A stretch of DNA of 64,000 nt. It comes from Micromonospora rubida (GTDB lineage: Bacteria > Actinomycetota > Actinomycetes > Mycobacteriales > Micromonosporaceae). Position 1 is the first letter of the stretch. The number at the start of each line of letters is the position of its first letter. Below are positions 50,381-59,147 of the stretch, one piece after another. The stretch covers positions 372,001 through 436,000 of the forward strand of contig NZ_JAAALO010000001.1 in NCBI RefSeq assembly GCF_009908295.1, written 5' to 3'. The translations under genes and the position numbers were made by a program. The notes beneath the pieces were generated by a model. That model made no database searches and was not told the origin of the DNA. It saw only the letters and a list, made by a program, of their open reading frames with translations.

Positions 50381-52306
50381 GTGACTCGCTTCGCGCTCGC
50401 CATACCACGTTGCGTTGCCCTGGTCGCGCTGAGCGTGGCCGGGTTCGCCTACGGGCATGTCCTCGTGGTCGCCGCCACCCTGGTGGTCACCTACCCGCTC
50501 GCCGTCTCCGGCCAGTACCGGCTGACCGCGCTGGCCCGCCGGCTCGCCCGCGCCTGGGCTGGGGCCGTCCTCCCCGACCCCGTCCGGTCGCTGCCACCCA
50601 CACCGCACCGGCGCGAGGACGGCTGGTACGCCCACGACGACACGGTGTTCAGGTCGCCACGGGTGCCGGCGTTCCTGCTCAAGCTGGACCACTACGCGAA
50701 GGACCCGACGGTCGGCCGGGAATGGCTGTGGCTGATCCTCACCCCGGTCATCGGCGCGGTCCCGATCCTGGTGCCGCCCGCGCTGATCGCGGCCGGCGTG
50801 TTCCTGCTCGCCTCGCCCCCCTGGCCACTCGCGTGGTCGGTGCCGGCGGCCGGCGGGGCCGTTGTGGCCGCGTTCCTGCTGGCTCCGGGCGCTCTGCGGG
50901 CGTACGGGCTGTGGGCCGGCGTGCTGCTGGGAACCGGGGAGCCGCCGCAGACGGCGGTCAGCCGATGGGTCACCCGGACGTCGGCCGCAACCTGGCGGGG
51001 GGCCGGCCTGGCCGGGCTGACCCTCGCCGGGTTCGGCGGCCTGCTGCTCAACCTGCTCGCCGCAGCCCTGTCGTGGGGCGGGCTGCTGCCGTACACCCTG
51101 CCGGTCACGCGGTCACTGGTGGAGCTCTACCGGCGCCACGTCGGCCGGTGGACGGGCACCGACCTGCCCGCACCGTACCGGCCCTACCCGCCGGCGCCCA
51201 GCCCCGGTAAGGACGGCAGCTACCGGGTCGGGCGGGTCCTGTACACCGACCTCCCGGCAGCCGTCCAGGGTCAACGGCCAGGGTGGCTGCTCGGCGACCC
51301 GGCCACCTGGCGGGACCAGCTGTGGTCACTGGGCTCGGTCGCCCTGGCCCCGCTCTCGTTCGTCCCGGCGGTCCTGGTCGGCCTCGGGTTCTACGGCCTG
51401 TTCTGCCAGCCCCTGACCTGGGTGGGCTGGGCGGTGCCGATCGGCCTGTTCACCGGCTACTGGGTCACCCCGTTCTACCTGTGGTTCGGTATCGAGCACA
51501 TCCAGCCCGACGCGTCGTGGTTGCCTGGCTGGGCGAGCATGACCGCCGGGCTGGCCATGGCGCTGCTCGGGCTCGGCCTGGCCAGCCCGCTGATGCGGCT
51601 GCGGCTGTGGTGGGACCGGCTCCTGCTCACCCCCACGGCGGCCACCGTGCTCGCCTCGCGGGTCGCGCACCTTGCCACGACCCGGGCCGACGCCGTCGAC
51701 GTACAGGCGACCGAACTGCGCCGCATCGAACGCGACCTGCACGACGGCGCCCAGGCCCGGCTCATCGCCGTCGGGCTCGGCCTGGCCGCCGTCGCACGAC
51801 TCATGGAGACCGACCCGGTGCGGGCACGCCGGGTGCTGGAACAGGCGCAGGAGACGTCCGCCGCCGCGCTGGCCGAGCTGCGCGACCTGGTACGCGGCAT
51901 CCATCCGCCGGTGCTGGCCGAGCGCGGACTCGGCGACGCGATCCGGGCGATCGCGCTCGACACCCCGCTGCCGGTGGACGTGGACGTCGACCTGCCCGGC
52001 CGGCTCGACGCGCCGGTCGAGTCGGCCGCCTACTTCGTCACCTGTGAGGCCCTCACCAACGCGGCCCGCTGCGCGTCCCACATCTCGATCTCGCTGTCCC
52101 ACCGCGACGGGGTGCTCCGGGTGGTGGTGACCGACGACGGTCCCGGCGGGGCCGACCCGACCAGGGGAACCGGGCTGCGCGGCATCCAACGGCGGCTCGC
52201 TACATTCGACGGGACCATGACCCCACACAGTCCGCCCGGCGGACCCACCGTCGTCACCATGGAGATCCCGTGCGCGTCGTCCTCGCCGAGGACCTCCACA
52301 TCCTGA
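50381..52306 (+). CDS. NarL-type sensor histidine kinase
   Basis: 641 residues with a GTG start. The N-terminal 430 residues hold about eight membrane helices arranged as two similar halves (each ending with a DGWY/DGSY-containing soluble loop), so the sensor seems internally duplicated. The kinase core has the HisKA_3 motif RRIERDLHDGAQARLIAVG (phospho-His) and an ATPase domain with VTCEALTNAARCASHI (N box) and VVVTDDGPGGADPTRGTGL (G1/G2). It overlaps its response regulator by 37 bp. It probably senses membrane stress or the exported compound. Confidence 0.92.
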   Translation: MTRFALAIPRCVALVALSVAGFAYGHVLVVAATLVVTYPLAVSGQYRLTALARRLARAWAGAVLPDPVRSLPPTPHRREDGWYAHDDTVFRSPRVPAFLLKLDHYAKDPTVGREWLWLILTPVIGAVPILVPPALIAAGVFLLASPPWPLAWSVPAAGGAVVAAFLLAPGALRAYGLWAGVLLGTGEPPQTAVSRWVTRTSAATWRGAGLAGLTLAGFGGLLLNLLAAALSWGGLLPYTLPVTRSLVELYRRHVGRWTGTDLPAPYRPYPPAPSPGKDGSYRVGRVLYTDLPAAVQGQRPGWLLGDPATWRDQLWSLGSVALAPLSFVPAVLVGLGFYGLFCQPLTWVGWAVPIGLFTGYWVTPFYLWFGIEHIQPDASWLPGWASMTAGLAMALLGLGLASPLMRLRLWWDRLLLTPTAATVLASRVAHLATTRADAVDVQATELRRIERDLHDGAQARLIAVGLGLAAVARLMETDPVRARRVLEQAQETSAAALAELRDLVRGIHPPVLAERGLGDAIRAIALDTPLPVDVDVDLPGRLDAPVESAAYFVTCEALTNAARCASHISISLSHRDGVLRVVVTDDGPGGADPTRGTGLRGIQRRLATFDGTMTPHSPPGGPTVVTMEIPCASSSPRTSTS

Positions 52307-52917
52307 GGGATGGGCTGGTCCTGCTCCTCGAAAGCCACGGCTTCACCATCGCCGAGGCCGTCGGCGACGGGCCGGCGCTACGCGCCGCCCTGGCCCGGCA
52401 CCGGCCCGACGTGGCCATCGTCGACGTGCGGCTACCGCCGACCTTCACCGACGAGGGCCTCCAGGCGGCGCTGGCCGCCCGGCGGGACGTTCCCGGCCTG
52501 CCGGTGCTGGTGCTGTCCCAGCACGTCGAGCAGCTCTACGCCCGGGAGTTGTTGGCCGACGGGGCCGGCGCGGTCGGCTACCTGCTCAAGGACCGCGTCC
52601 TGAACGCCGACCAGTTCATCGACGCCGTACGCCGGGTCGCGTCGGGCGGCACCGCGATGGACCCCGAGGTAATCGCGAAGCTGTTGACGGCCGGCGGCAC
52701 CGCCTCGCCCCTGGCCCGACTCACGCCGCGCGAGCGCGACGTCCTCGAACTCATGGCCCAGGGGCGTTCCAACGCCGCCATCTCGCAGCGGCTGTTCCTC
52801 AGCGAGAGCGCCGTGGGCAAGCACACCGCGAGCATCTTCGACAAGCTGCGGCTCCCCCCGTCGTCCGACGACAACCGCCGCGTCCTGGCCGTGCTCACCT
52901 ACCTCAACAACACCTGA
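52270..52917 (+). CDS. NarL/LuxR-type response regulator
   Basis: 215 residues. The receiver domain has VVLAEDLHILRDGL (acidic pocket), VAIVDVRLPP (phospho-Asp), a VLSQHVEQLYARELL segment and LLKDRV (Lys). The C-terminal LuxR HTH is LTPRERDVLELMAQGRSNAAI, then SESAVGKHTASIFDKL. The GTG at 52270 lies inside the kinase gene. It pairs with that kinase and probably activates the divergent ABC exporter. Confidence 0.94.
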   Translation: MRVVLAEDLHILRDGLVLLLESHGFTIAEAVGDGPALRAALARHRPDVAIVDVRLPPTFTDEGLQAALAARRDVPGLPVLVLSQHVEQLYARELLADGAGAVGYLLKDRVLNADQFIDAVRRVASGGTAMDPEVIAKLLTAGGTASPLARLTPRERDVLELMAQGRSNAAISQRLFLSESAVGKHTASIFDKLRLPPSSDDNRRVLAVLTYLNNT

Positions 52918-52961
52918 ACCCCGGATGCACGCCCGCCCGCACGGTCCTCGCCGCCACCGGC

Positions 52962-53939
52962 TCAGGCGAGCTGGTCCAGCGTCCTGGCGACGTTGTGCTC
53001 GGCGATCGCACGCATGCCGGCCCGGTCGGGGAAGTCGCCGTCGAGCAGGCGTAGCGGGCCCGCCACCAGCGACAGGTGCAGCGCGAGCCGGTAGAGGCGC
53101 ATCCGGTCCTCGTCGAGACCCTGCACGGCCAGCGCCGGGTAGGCTTCGCCGAAGCGCAGTTCGAGGAAGGCGTGCTCCCACTCCACGTCGAGGAAGACCG
53201 CACCCTCGATGTCGACGAGCACCGGATGGTCCCGCGCGTCCACGAGCACGTGGTCCGGGCCGAGTTCCCCGTGGATCAGGCCGTAGCGGGAACGGGGTGC
53301 CACAGCGGCGTACCGCTCGGCGAGGGCCCCGGCGAGACGGTCCCGCACGGCGGCGATCCGCTCGACCCGGGCGGCGGCATCGGCCAGGTCGCCGAACGCC
53401 CGGTCGAGGATGATCCGCTGCACCGACCGGCCCGCCGTCGGCCCGTCGAGCCCTGGTCGGCCGTGCCGGTCGCGGCGGCGGGCGTGCATGGCCCGCACGG
53501 CGTCACCGAGCCGGTCCAGCACCACCCCGGCGCGTCGCGGATCACGTCGACACAGGTCCTGCAGGGTGCCGCCCCGGACGTCCTCCACCACCGCCACCTC
53601 GCCGGGCACGAGCCGTGCGGTGGGGGCGAGCAGCAGCCCGGGCACCCGCACCCCGGCGGCGGTTAGTTCCCGGTACGCCGCCGTGAACAGGTCGGCCCCG
53701 GTCGCATGCCCGAACGGGTCGTCCGGGTCCGGGGCAGACGGTGCCGGCCAGTAGTCCTCCGTGGGGTGCCACACGTAGGCGATGCCGGTGGACCCGTCGT
53801 CGAGGGTCAACCGGTAGACGCCCTTCTTCGTGCCGCCGGTCAGCCGTTCGACCGAGAGCAGCGCCCGCTCCCGCCCGAACGCCGCCCACCCCACCGCGCG
53901 CAACCCGTCGACCGTCAACCCCACCCGAGCCCCGTCCAC
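52962..53939 (-). CDS. Aminoglycoside-phosphotransferase-like kinase
   Basis: 325 residues. The Brenner motif is GLIHGELGPDHVLVD (catalytic Asp is replaced by Glu in HGE; the usual form is HGDxxxxN) and the DFG-like metal loop reads VLVDIEGAVFLDVEWE. The N-lobe begins SVERLTGGTKKGVYRLTLDDGS, a nucleotide-binding loop. The H-G-E-x-x-x-x-H pattern shows that the catalytic Asp and the metal Asn are both changed. It may still act as a small-molecule kinase or be a pseudo-kinase. The start is uncertain (GTG 53939 or 53960). Its position at the end of the cluster would suit self-resistance; this is inferred. Confidence 0.78.
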   Translation of the reverse strand: MDGARVGLTVDGLRAVGWAAFGRERALLSVERLTGGTKKGVYRLTLDDGSTGIAYVWHPTEDYWPAPSAPDPDDPFGHATGADLFTAAYRELTAAGVRVPGLLLAPTARLVPGEVAVVEDVRGGTLQDLCRRDPRRAGVVLDRLGDAVRAMHARRRDRHGRPGLDGPTAGRSVQRIILDRAFGDLADAAARVERIAAVRDRLAGALAERYAAVAPRSRYGLIHGELGPDHVLVDARDHPVLVDIEGAVFLDVEWEHAFLELRFGEAYPALAVQGLDEDRMRLYRLALHLSLVAGPLRLLDGDFPDRAGMRAIAEHNVARTLDQLA

Positions 53940-53993
53940 CCGCCCATCCTGCCCGACCACCCCACCCGTGCCCCGCCTGACCCGCCTGACCGA

Positions 53994-54069
53994 CGTCGAT
54001 CATGCATTTATGGCCCTTGGTTCATTCACTTATGTCCACTTTAGGCGGGCCGCAAGTGCATGATCGACG
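53994..54069 (-). terminator. Long inverted repeat downstream of the right-hand operon
   Basis: Arms 53994-54016 and 54047-54069 match at 20 of 23 positions, around a 30-base AT-richer loop. It begins 51 bp beyond the ATP-grasp stop, at the end of a long operon, so it is probably its terminator. The arms begin CGTCGATCATGCA. Confidence 0.65.
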
Positions 54070-54119
54070 CCGATGGGCGGCGGTGGGGGGCGGGGCGGGG
54101 GTGGGGGTGGGGTGGGGGG

Positions 54120-55481
54120 TCAGTCGGTTAGGAGGATGCCCGTGAGGAGGACGCCGCGGGCTAGGTTGAGGACGCTGTCGCAGCCGGGGAAGCCGACCCG
54201 GGCCAGGGCGCCGGAGCCCTGCCGGCCGAACAGGTACGGGGCGAGGCTGTACGGGACGTCGGCGGTGACCGTCTCCCCCGTCTCCATCCGGACGAAGTCC
54301 ATCGCCACCCGGTCGGCCGGCATGTACTCCTGGAGGATGTAGCCGCCCTCGTCGATGGCGGCGCGCAGCCCCTCCTCCCACGCCTCGGCGGAGGTCTCCG
54401 GGCCGAGTAGCACCCCGATTCCGGCGGAGCCGTCGGCGGGCTTGGCGACCAGGTCGTGCTGCTCGGCCAGAGCCCGGGGCAGCTCGGTGGCGGTGAGCGC
54501 GCTGGTGCGCGGGACGTACCGGCGGATCAGCGCCTGGTCGGCCTCGGCCAGGATGTCGAGGTCCTCCCAGAGCCAGGCAAAGTTGATCTTGTTGCCGAGC
54601 AGCCAGGCGGCGGAGCTGACGAACATCGGCAGGGTGCCGGCCGCGAGGGCCCCGGCGACGGCGTCCAGGCCGGCGCTGGCGTGCACCCGGTTCGGCACGA
54701 ACAGCCGGAACAGGCCGTCCACCGGGGCGCCGCCGACGACGAGCCGGCCCTTCTCGTCCAGGGTCGACAACTTGAGCTGGGCGATGACCAGGTCGATGCC
54801 GAAGTGCCGGGCCCGGTCTGCCAACGGCGAAAGGATCCTGATGAAGTCGTCCGGGGTCTCCAGGCCGGGGTAGTCGGCGTCGAAGTCCAGCAACAGCGCC
54901 ACCCGGGCCCCGTCGGCCAGGCCCAGCTCGTCCCGGATCGCCACGAACCGCTGGTCCAGGAGGGACGGCGCGGGCCGCACCGGCAGCCCGTCGAAGATGC
55001 CCTGGTCCTGGTAGATCTTCGTGTACCGGTAGACGACCGTGTCGGCGTCGAAGCCGCCGCCGAGACTGCTGTCGATGTTGTACTCGACGAACTTCGGCAC
55101 CCCGCCGGAGATCAGCACGTCCGGCCGGTACGCGGCCAGCAGCGCCTCGGACAGCTCCTCGTCCTCGTCGAGCAGCCTCGTCTCCTCCGCCGGCACGCCG
55201 AGCAGCCGGGTCAGCTCCCCCGCGGTGCGGGCGCGGCGCTGGCACGTCTCCAGAATGAGCTGGGCGAGCCGGTCGCAGACCTCGTTCAGCTCGCGGAAGG
55301 CGTCCGCCGGCATGACCGGCGGGCGGGCCAGCCGCCACGTCTGGTTGTACGTCGCGCAGCCGTAGAAGACCTCCTTCCAGGCGGCGGCACCAGCGGCCAC
55401 CATCGCCGCTCGGGTCGGCTCCGGCAGGTCGTTCCACGCCTGGTCAAGCCTGGGCCAGGCGTAGTTCGGATCGATCATCAT
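54120..55481 (-). CDS. Permuted ATP-grasp (glutathionylspermidine-synthase-like) ligase
   Basis: 453 residues. The N-terminal half has FVEYNIDSSLGGGFD and VALLLDFDADYPG; the C-terminal part has NKINFAWLWEDLDIL, VAKPADGSAGIGV (phosphate loop) and YILQEYMPADRVAMDF, typical of ATP-grasp folds of the glutathionylspermidine-synthase or circularly permuted type. Such enzymes form amide bonds from a carboxylate and an amine using ATP. Its start ATGATG overlaps the E1 beta stop. As last gene of the operon, it is a candidate for joining hydroxyphenylglycine or an amine to the acyl part of the product; substrate unknown. Confidence 0.82.
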   Translation of the reverse strand: MMIDPNYAWPRLDQAWNDLPEPTRAAMVAAGAAAWKEVFYGCATYNQTWRLARPPVMPADAFRELNEVCDRLAQLILETCQRRARTAGELTRLLGVPAEETRLLDEDEELSEALLAAYRPDVLISGGVPKFVEYNIDSSLGGGFDADTVVYRYTKIYQDQGIFDGLPVRPAPSLLDQRFVAIRDELGLADGARVALLLDFDADYPGLETPDDFIRILSPLADRARHFGIDLVIAQLKLSTLDEKGRLVVGGAPVDGLFRLFVPNRVHASAGLDAVAGALAAGTLPMFVSSAAWLLGNKINFAWLWEDLDILAEADQALIRRYVPRTSALTATELPRALAEQHDLVAKPADGSAGIGVLLGPETSAEAWEEGLRAAIDEGGYILQEYMPADRVAMDFVRMETGETVTADVPYSLAPYLFGRQGSGALARVGFPGCDSVLNLARGVLLTGILLTD

Positions 55482-56449
55482 CCGTCCTTCATGGTGAGTT
55501 GGATGGCGGCGGTGAGCTGCTCGCGGCCGGGCTGCACGGCCCGGTCCAGCGCCGGGGCGAAGGGCAGCACCGCGCCGTCGGGGCGGGTGACCCGCCGGGG
55601 CGGCGCGAGCAGCCGCACCCGTTCGACCACGGTCGCCATGATCTCCCCGGCGATGCCGCAGGACCGGTTGGAGTCGTCGACCACGACCAGCCGGCCGGTG
55701 CGGGCCACGGACTCGGTCAGCCCGTCCCAGTCGAACGGGTAGAGCGTGCGGGGGTCGAAGACCTCCACCGAGACCTGCCCGGCCAGCTCCTCGGCGACGG
55801 CGAGCGCGTCGTGCACCAGGTGCCCGACCGCTACCACGGTGACGTCGTCGCCGGCCCGGTGCACCCGGCCCTTGCCGATCGGCACCGGGGCCAAAGTGGC
55901 GAAGTCCACGTCGGCCCGGACGTCCATCGCCCCGGCCGGGGCGAACAGCACCACCGGGTCGACGTGCCGGATCGCCGACACCAGCAGCCCGTACGCGTCG
56001 GCCGGGGTGGCCGGGACGAGGGTGGTCACCCCGACGTGGGCGAACAGGCTGTACGGGTGGTCGGAGTGCTGCCCCGCCCACCCGGTCCGCGAGCCGGAGC
56101 CCGGGACCAGGTAGGTGACCGGCACCGCGCACTGCCCGCCCGTCATCAGCGGGAACTTGTGCGCGTGGTTGACGATCTGCTCGAACACCAGGAACAGCAG
56201 GGACGGGATCTGGAACTCCACCACCGGGCGCAGCCCGGCCAGGGCCGCCCCGGTGGCGAAGTTGGTGAACGCCTGCTCCGACAGCGGGGTGTCCAGCACC
56301 CGCTCCGGCCCGAACTTCTTCAGCAGCCCGGCGGTGACGTTCGAGGCGGCCACCCGGATGTCCTCGCCGAGCAGGAAGACCGACTCGTCGCGGGCCATCT
56401 CGTCGGCGAGCGCCCGGGTGAGCGCCTTGCGGTACGACAGCCGTGGCAT
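55478..56449 (-). CDS. TPP-dependent 2-oxoacid dehydrogenase E1 beta-like
   Basis: 323 residues, transketolase-like pyrimidine and C-terminal domains. SYRKALTRALADEMARDES and VFLLGEDIRVAASNV are followed by DTPLSEQAFTNFATGAALAG (catalytic Glu region) and PSLLFLVFEQIVNHAHKF, then EVFDPRTLYPFDWDGL. It resembles pyruvate/acetoin E1 beta. It overlaps the E1 alpha gene upstream (TGATG) and the ATP-grasp gene downstream (ATGATG). With no E2 or E3 in the operon, the pair may decarboxylate a 2-oxoacid for carboligation or transfer rather than feed a dehydrogenase complex. Confidence 0.9.
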   Translation of the reverse strand: MPRLSYRKALTRALADEMARDESVFLLGEDIRVAASNVTAGLLKKFGPERVLDTPLSEQAFTNFATGAALAGLRPVVEFQIPSLLFLVFEQIVNHAHKFPLMTGGQCAVPVTYLVPGSGSRTGWAGQHSDHPYSLFAHVGVTTLVPATPADAYGLLVSAIRHVDPVVLFAPAGAMDVRADVDFATLAPVPIGKGRVHRAGDDVTVVAVGHLVHDALAVAEELAGQVSVEVFDPRTLYPFDWDGLTESVARTGRLVVVDDSNRSCGIAGEIMATVVERVRLLAPPRRVTRPDGAVLPFAPALDRAVQPGREQLTAAIQLTMKDG

Positions 56450-57420
56450 CAGCCACCTCCCATCCGGGCGACCAGCCCGCTGGCGTACAGGTACTCCAGC
56501 GCGCCGGCCGGGTCGGGCTCGGGGCTGGCCAGGGCGAACTCCACCGCCGCGTCGAGGGTGGCCTCGACCTCGGCGTCGACGGCGGCCCGGTCGGCGTCGG
56601 CCAGCCGGCCGCCCTGGATCTCGACCGGGTCCCGGGACCGGCCCCGGGCCACCTCCTCGGGCGCGCGGTAGTCGAGGCGTACCGCGTGCTCGAAGGTGTG
56701 GTGGGCGTCGAAGCGGTAGGTGCGGGCCTCGATCAGCTCCGGCCCGCCGCCGGCGCGCATCCGGTCGACGGCGGCGGACGCGGCCAGGCGTACCGTCTCG
56801 GGGTCCTGGCCGTCGACGACGGCGGCCGGCATGCCGAACGCCTCGGCCCGGCCGCCGATGGTGCCGGCCACCGCGCCCTCGACGGGCATGGTGGTGGCGT
56901 AGCCGTTGTTCTCGCAGACGAACAGCACCGGCACCCGCCACAGCGCGGCCAGGTTGAACGCCTCCAGCAGCATCCCCTCGTTGACCGCGCCGTCGCCGAA
57001 AAAGGTCGCCCCGACGATGTCGTCGCCGCGGCGCCGCCGGGCCCACACCGCTCCGGTGAGGATGGACCCGGCGGCGCCCACGATGGCGTTGGCGCCGAGC
57101 ACCCCGACGCCGAGGTCGGCGGCGTGCATGGAGCCGCCCCGGCCCCGGTTGAGCCCGGTGACCCGGCCCAGCAGCTCGGCGAGCATGCGGGCCGGGTCGG
57201 CGCCCTTGGCGAGCACGTGGCCGTGCCCGCGGTGGGTGCCGGTCACCAGGTCGTCGGCGCGCAGCGCGGCGCAGACCCCGACGGCGATCCCCTCCTGACC
57301 GAGGTACGGATGGATGCCGCCGACGATCGCTCCGGAGCGGACCAGCTCGATCGCCCGCTCCTCGAACCGGCGGATCAGCCGTACCGCCCGGTACAGCCGG
57401 ACGGGATCGGTGGGGGTCAC
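56449..57420 (-). CDS. TPP-dependent 2-oxoacid dehydrogenase E1 alpha-like
   Basis: 323 residues. [17 protein letters not shown] and [15 protein letters not shown] precede the TPP motif [17 protein letters not shown] to [24 protein letters not shown] follows. It lacks the long N-terminal extension of the bkd E1 alpha in this window and is closer to pyruvate/acetoin E1 alpha. GTG start overlaps the upstream DUF3050 stop (GTGA). The pair is inside the hydroxyphenylglycine operon; 4-hydroxybenzoylformate or a related 2-oxoacid would be an attractive substrate, but this is speculation. Confidence 0.9.
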   Translation of the reverse strand: MTPTDPVRLYRAVRLIRRFEERAIELVRSGAIVGGIHPYLGQEGIAVGVCAALRADDLVTGTHRGHGHVLAKGADPARMLAELLGRVTGLNRGRGGSMHAADLGVGVLGANAIVGAAGSILTGAVWARRRRGDDIVGATFFGDGAVNEGMLLEAFNLAALWRVPVLFVCENNGYATTMPVEGAVAGTIGGRAEAFGMPAAVVDGQDPETVRLAASAAVDRMRAGGGPELIEARTYRFDAHHTFEHAVRLDYRAPEEVARGRSRDPVEIQGGRLADADRAAVDAEVEATLDAAVEFALASPEPDPAGALEYLYASGLVARMGGG

Positions 57421-58214
57421 GCCGGGCGGCCCTCCTTGATCGCGTCGAGGATGTCGTCCCAGAGCTGCGCCCGGGCGGCCAGCGCCATGTTGACCGTGTC
57501 GGCGCACTCCTGCCACTTGGCGTCGTCGTCGCCGCACAGGTCCGCCAGCATCTGCATGGCCATCGGGGTGTGCTGCTCCCCGTCGACCTCGATGTGCCGC
57601 TCCAGGTAGTCGACGAACTTGTTCAGCTTCTGGCTGCGCTCGTTGACCGCGACGACCTGGGTGAACATGTCGGGGATCAGGTCTTCCCGGCCGAAGGCGA
57701 ACGCCGCCGCCTGGCAGTGCACCGGGGTCGACTCGATGATCTTCCAGGTGGTGCCGGCGAACGCCCGGGACGGGCCGGGCACGCCGGCGGACTCCAGCGC
57801 CTCGGTCACCGACGTGCCGGCCCGCAGCAGGTCGATCAGGGAGTTCACGGCGGTGGTGTCGGCGCCGGCCTCGGCCATGCCCTGCACGTACAGCTCGAAG
57901 TGGCTGATGTAGCCCTCGCCGAGCTCGTCGCTCTCCTCCACCATCACGATGTCGTTGATCAGCCGCCGGCTGCCGGTGGGCCCGGTGGGGATCCACGGCA
58001 CCGTCACGCAGGTGAGCTGCCGCTGCAACGACTTCAGCAGGGACATGAAGTCCCAGACCGCGAAGACGTGGTGCTCCATGAAGGCGACCAGCGCCTCGTG
58101 GGTGTCCAGGTTGGCGTACAGCGGGTGCTTGACCACCACGTCGCGGCGGTCGCTGACCGCCTGCTCGAGCCGCTCGATGCCCGGGTGCGTCTTGCCCCAG
58201 TCGTACCGTGACAT
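57417..58214 (-). CDS. DUF3050 heme-oxygenase-fold protein
   Basis: 265 residues. The helices carry [40 protein letters not shown] and [18 protein letters not shown]. Repeated Glu/His pairs, including H-x3-D-x3-H in [11 protein letters not shown] and EE..DE with SHFELY, are placed like the metal ligands of the HDO (heme-oxygenase-like di-iron oxidase) superfamily, to which DUF3050 is related. It has no heme-oxygenase heme motif. It may be a di-iron oxygenase or N-oxygenase tailoring enzyme. It starts 3 bp after the dioxygenase stop and overlaps E1 alpha. Confidence 0.78.
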   Translation of the reverse strand: MSRYDWGKTHPGIERLEQAVSDRRDVVVKHPLYANLDTHEALVAFMEHHVFAVWDFMSLLKSLQRQLTCVTVPWIPTGPTGSRRLINDIVMVEESDELGEGYISHFELYVQGMAEAGADTTAVNSLIDLLRAGTSVTEALESAGVPGPSRAFAGTTWKIIESTPVHCQAAAFAFGREDLIPDMFTQVVAVNERSQKLNKFVDYLERHIEVDGEQHTPMAMQMLADLCGDDDAKWQECADTVNMALAARAQLWDDILDAIKEGRPA

Positions 58215-58217
58215 TGT

Positions 58218-59147
58218 TCAGCCTTCCTGCTGGGCGCTGTCGCGCCAGATAACCGGGCAGTATTCGGGGTCCGCGTAGTCCGGCCGCCCGTCGTCGGTGC
58301 GGCGGACCAGCACGTCGTGGTTGTACGCGGCGAGGGTGCCGTCGGAGAGCGGGAACTCCCGGTAGGCGTTCGCGCCGTCCTGCAGGTGCAGCGAGATCGC
58401 CCGGCGGGGGCGGTCGCTGACGTTCGCGCCGCTGCCGTGGTAGGTGCGGCAGTGGTGGAAGCTCACGTGTCCCTTGGGGATCACCATGGGGATCTTGTTG
58501 ATCTGGGCGCCGTTGTGGGCGGCGTTCTCGGCCAGCATCTCCTCGAGCTGGCCGCGGTCGCGCTCGGCGAAGTGCCGCACGACGGTGTCGTTCGCGCCGA
58601 TCTCCTTCCACCGGTGCGACCCGTCGACCATGGTGATGGTGCCCATCTCCTCGCCGCAGTCGTGGAAGGGGATGAACGCGGTGAGCATCTCCTCGGAGGA
58701 CGAGGACGACCAGTAGTGCTTGTCGAAGTGCCAGGGCACGATGTTCGACGGCTCGCCGGAGATCGGCGGCTTGTAGATCAGCGTGGACTGGAACACCCGG
58801 ATCTCGGCAGCCCGGGCCAGCCGGGCGGCGACCGCCCCGAGCAGCGGCTTGCGCAGGATCGCGGCGATCCCGTCGTGCTCGTGGTGGACGTAGTCGTTGT
58901 GCCGCTGCACCGGGCCCTTCGACGGGTCCCAGTAGGCCAGCTTCGGCGGGCGCACCGGCAGGGTGCGGTCCCGCTCGCCGTCGTAGTACCGGTCGGTGGC
59001 CGCCACCAGGGCGTCCACCTCCTCGTCGGTGAACAGCTTCTTCGACAGGTACCAGCCGTGCTCGGCGTAGAACCGCACGTCCTCCTCGGACGGCAGCAGC
59101 GCCTCCTCCTCGGCGGTCAAAGCCGGCTGAAAGTCGACGGTAGTCAC
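58218..59147 (-). CDS. Phytanoyl-CoA hydroxylase-type Fe(II)/2-oxoglutarate dioxygenase
   Basis: 309 residues. FYAEHGWYLSKKLFTDEEVDAL is the family opening. The iron triad is WHFDKHYW (His and Asp) and, later, HHCRTYHGSGAN (His); RPRRAISLHLQ supplies the 2-oxoglutarate Arg. It hydroxylates or desaturates an unactivated carbon using O2 and 2-oxoglutarate. GTG start overlaps the hmaS stop by 4 bp. PhyH enzymes are frequent tailoring enzymes; here it probably acts on the hydroxyphenylglycine-derived or acyl part of the product. Confidence 0.9.
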   Translation of the reverse strand: MTTVDFQPALTAEEEALLPSEEDVRFYAEHGWYLSKKLFTDEEVDALVAATDRYYDGERDRTLPVRPPKLAYWDPSKGPVQRHNDYVHHEHDGIAAILRKPLLGAVAARLARAAEIRVFQSTLIYKPPISGEPSNIVPWHFDKHYWSSSSSEEMLTAFIPFHDCGEEMGTITMVDGSHRWKEIGANDTVVRHFAERDRGQLEEMLAENAAHNGAQINKIPMVIPKGHVSFHHCRTYHGSGANVSDRPRRAISLHLQDGANAYREFPLSDGTLAAYNHDVLVRRTDDGRPDYADPEYCPVIWRDSAQQEG

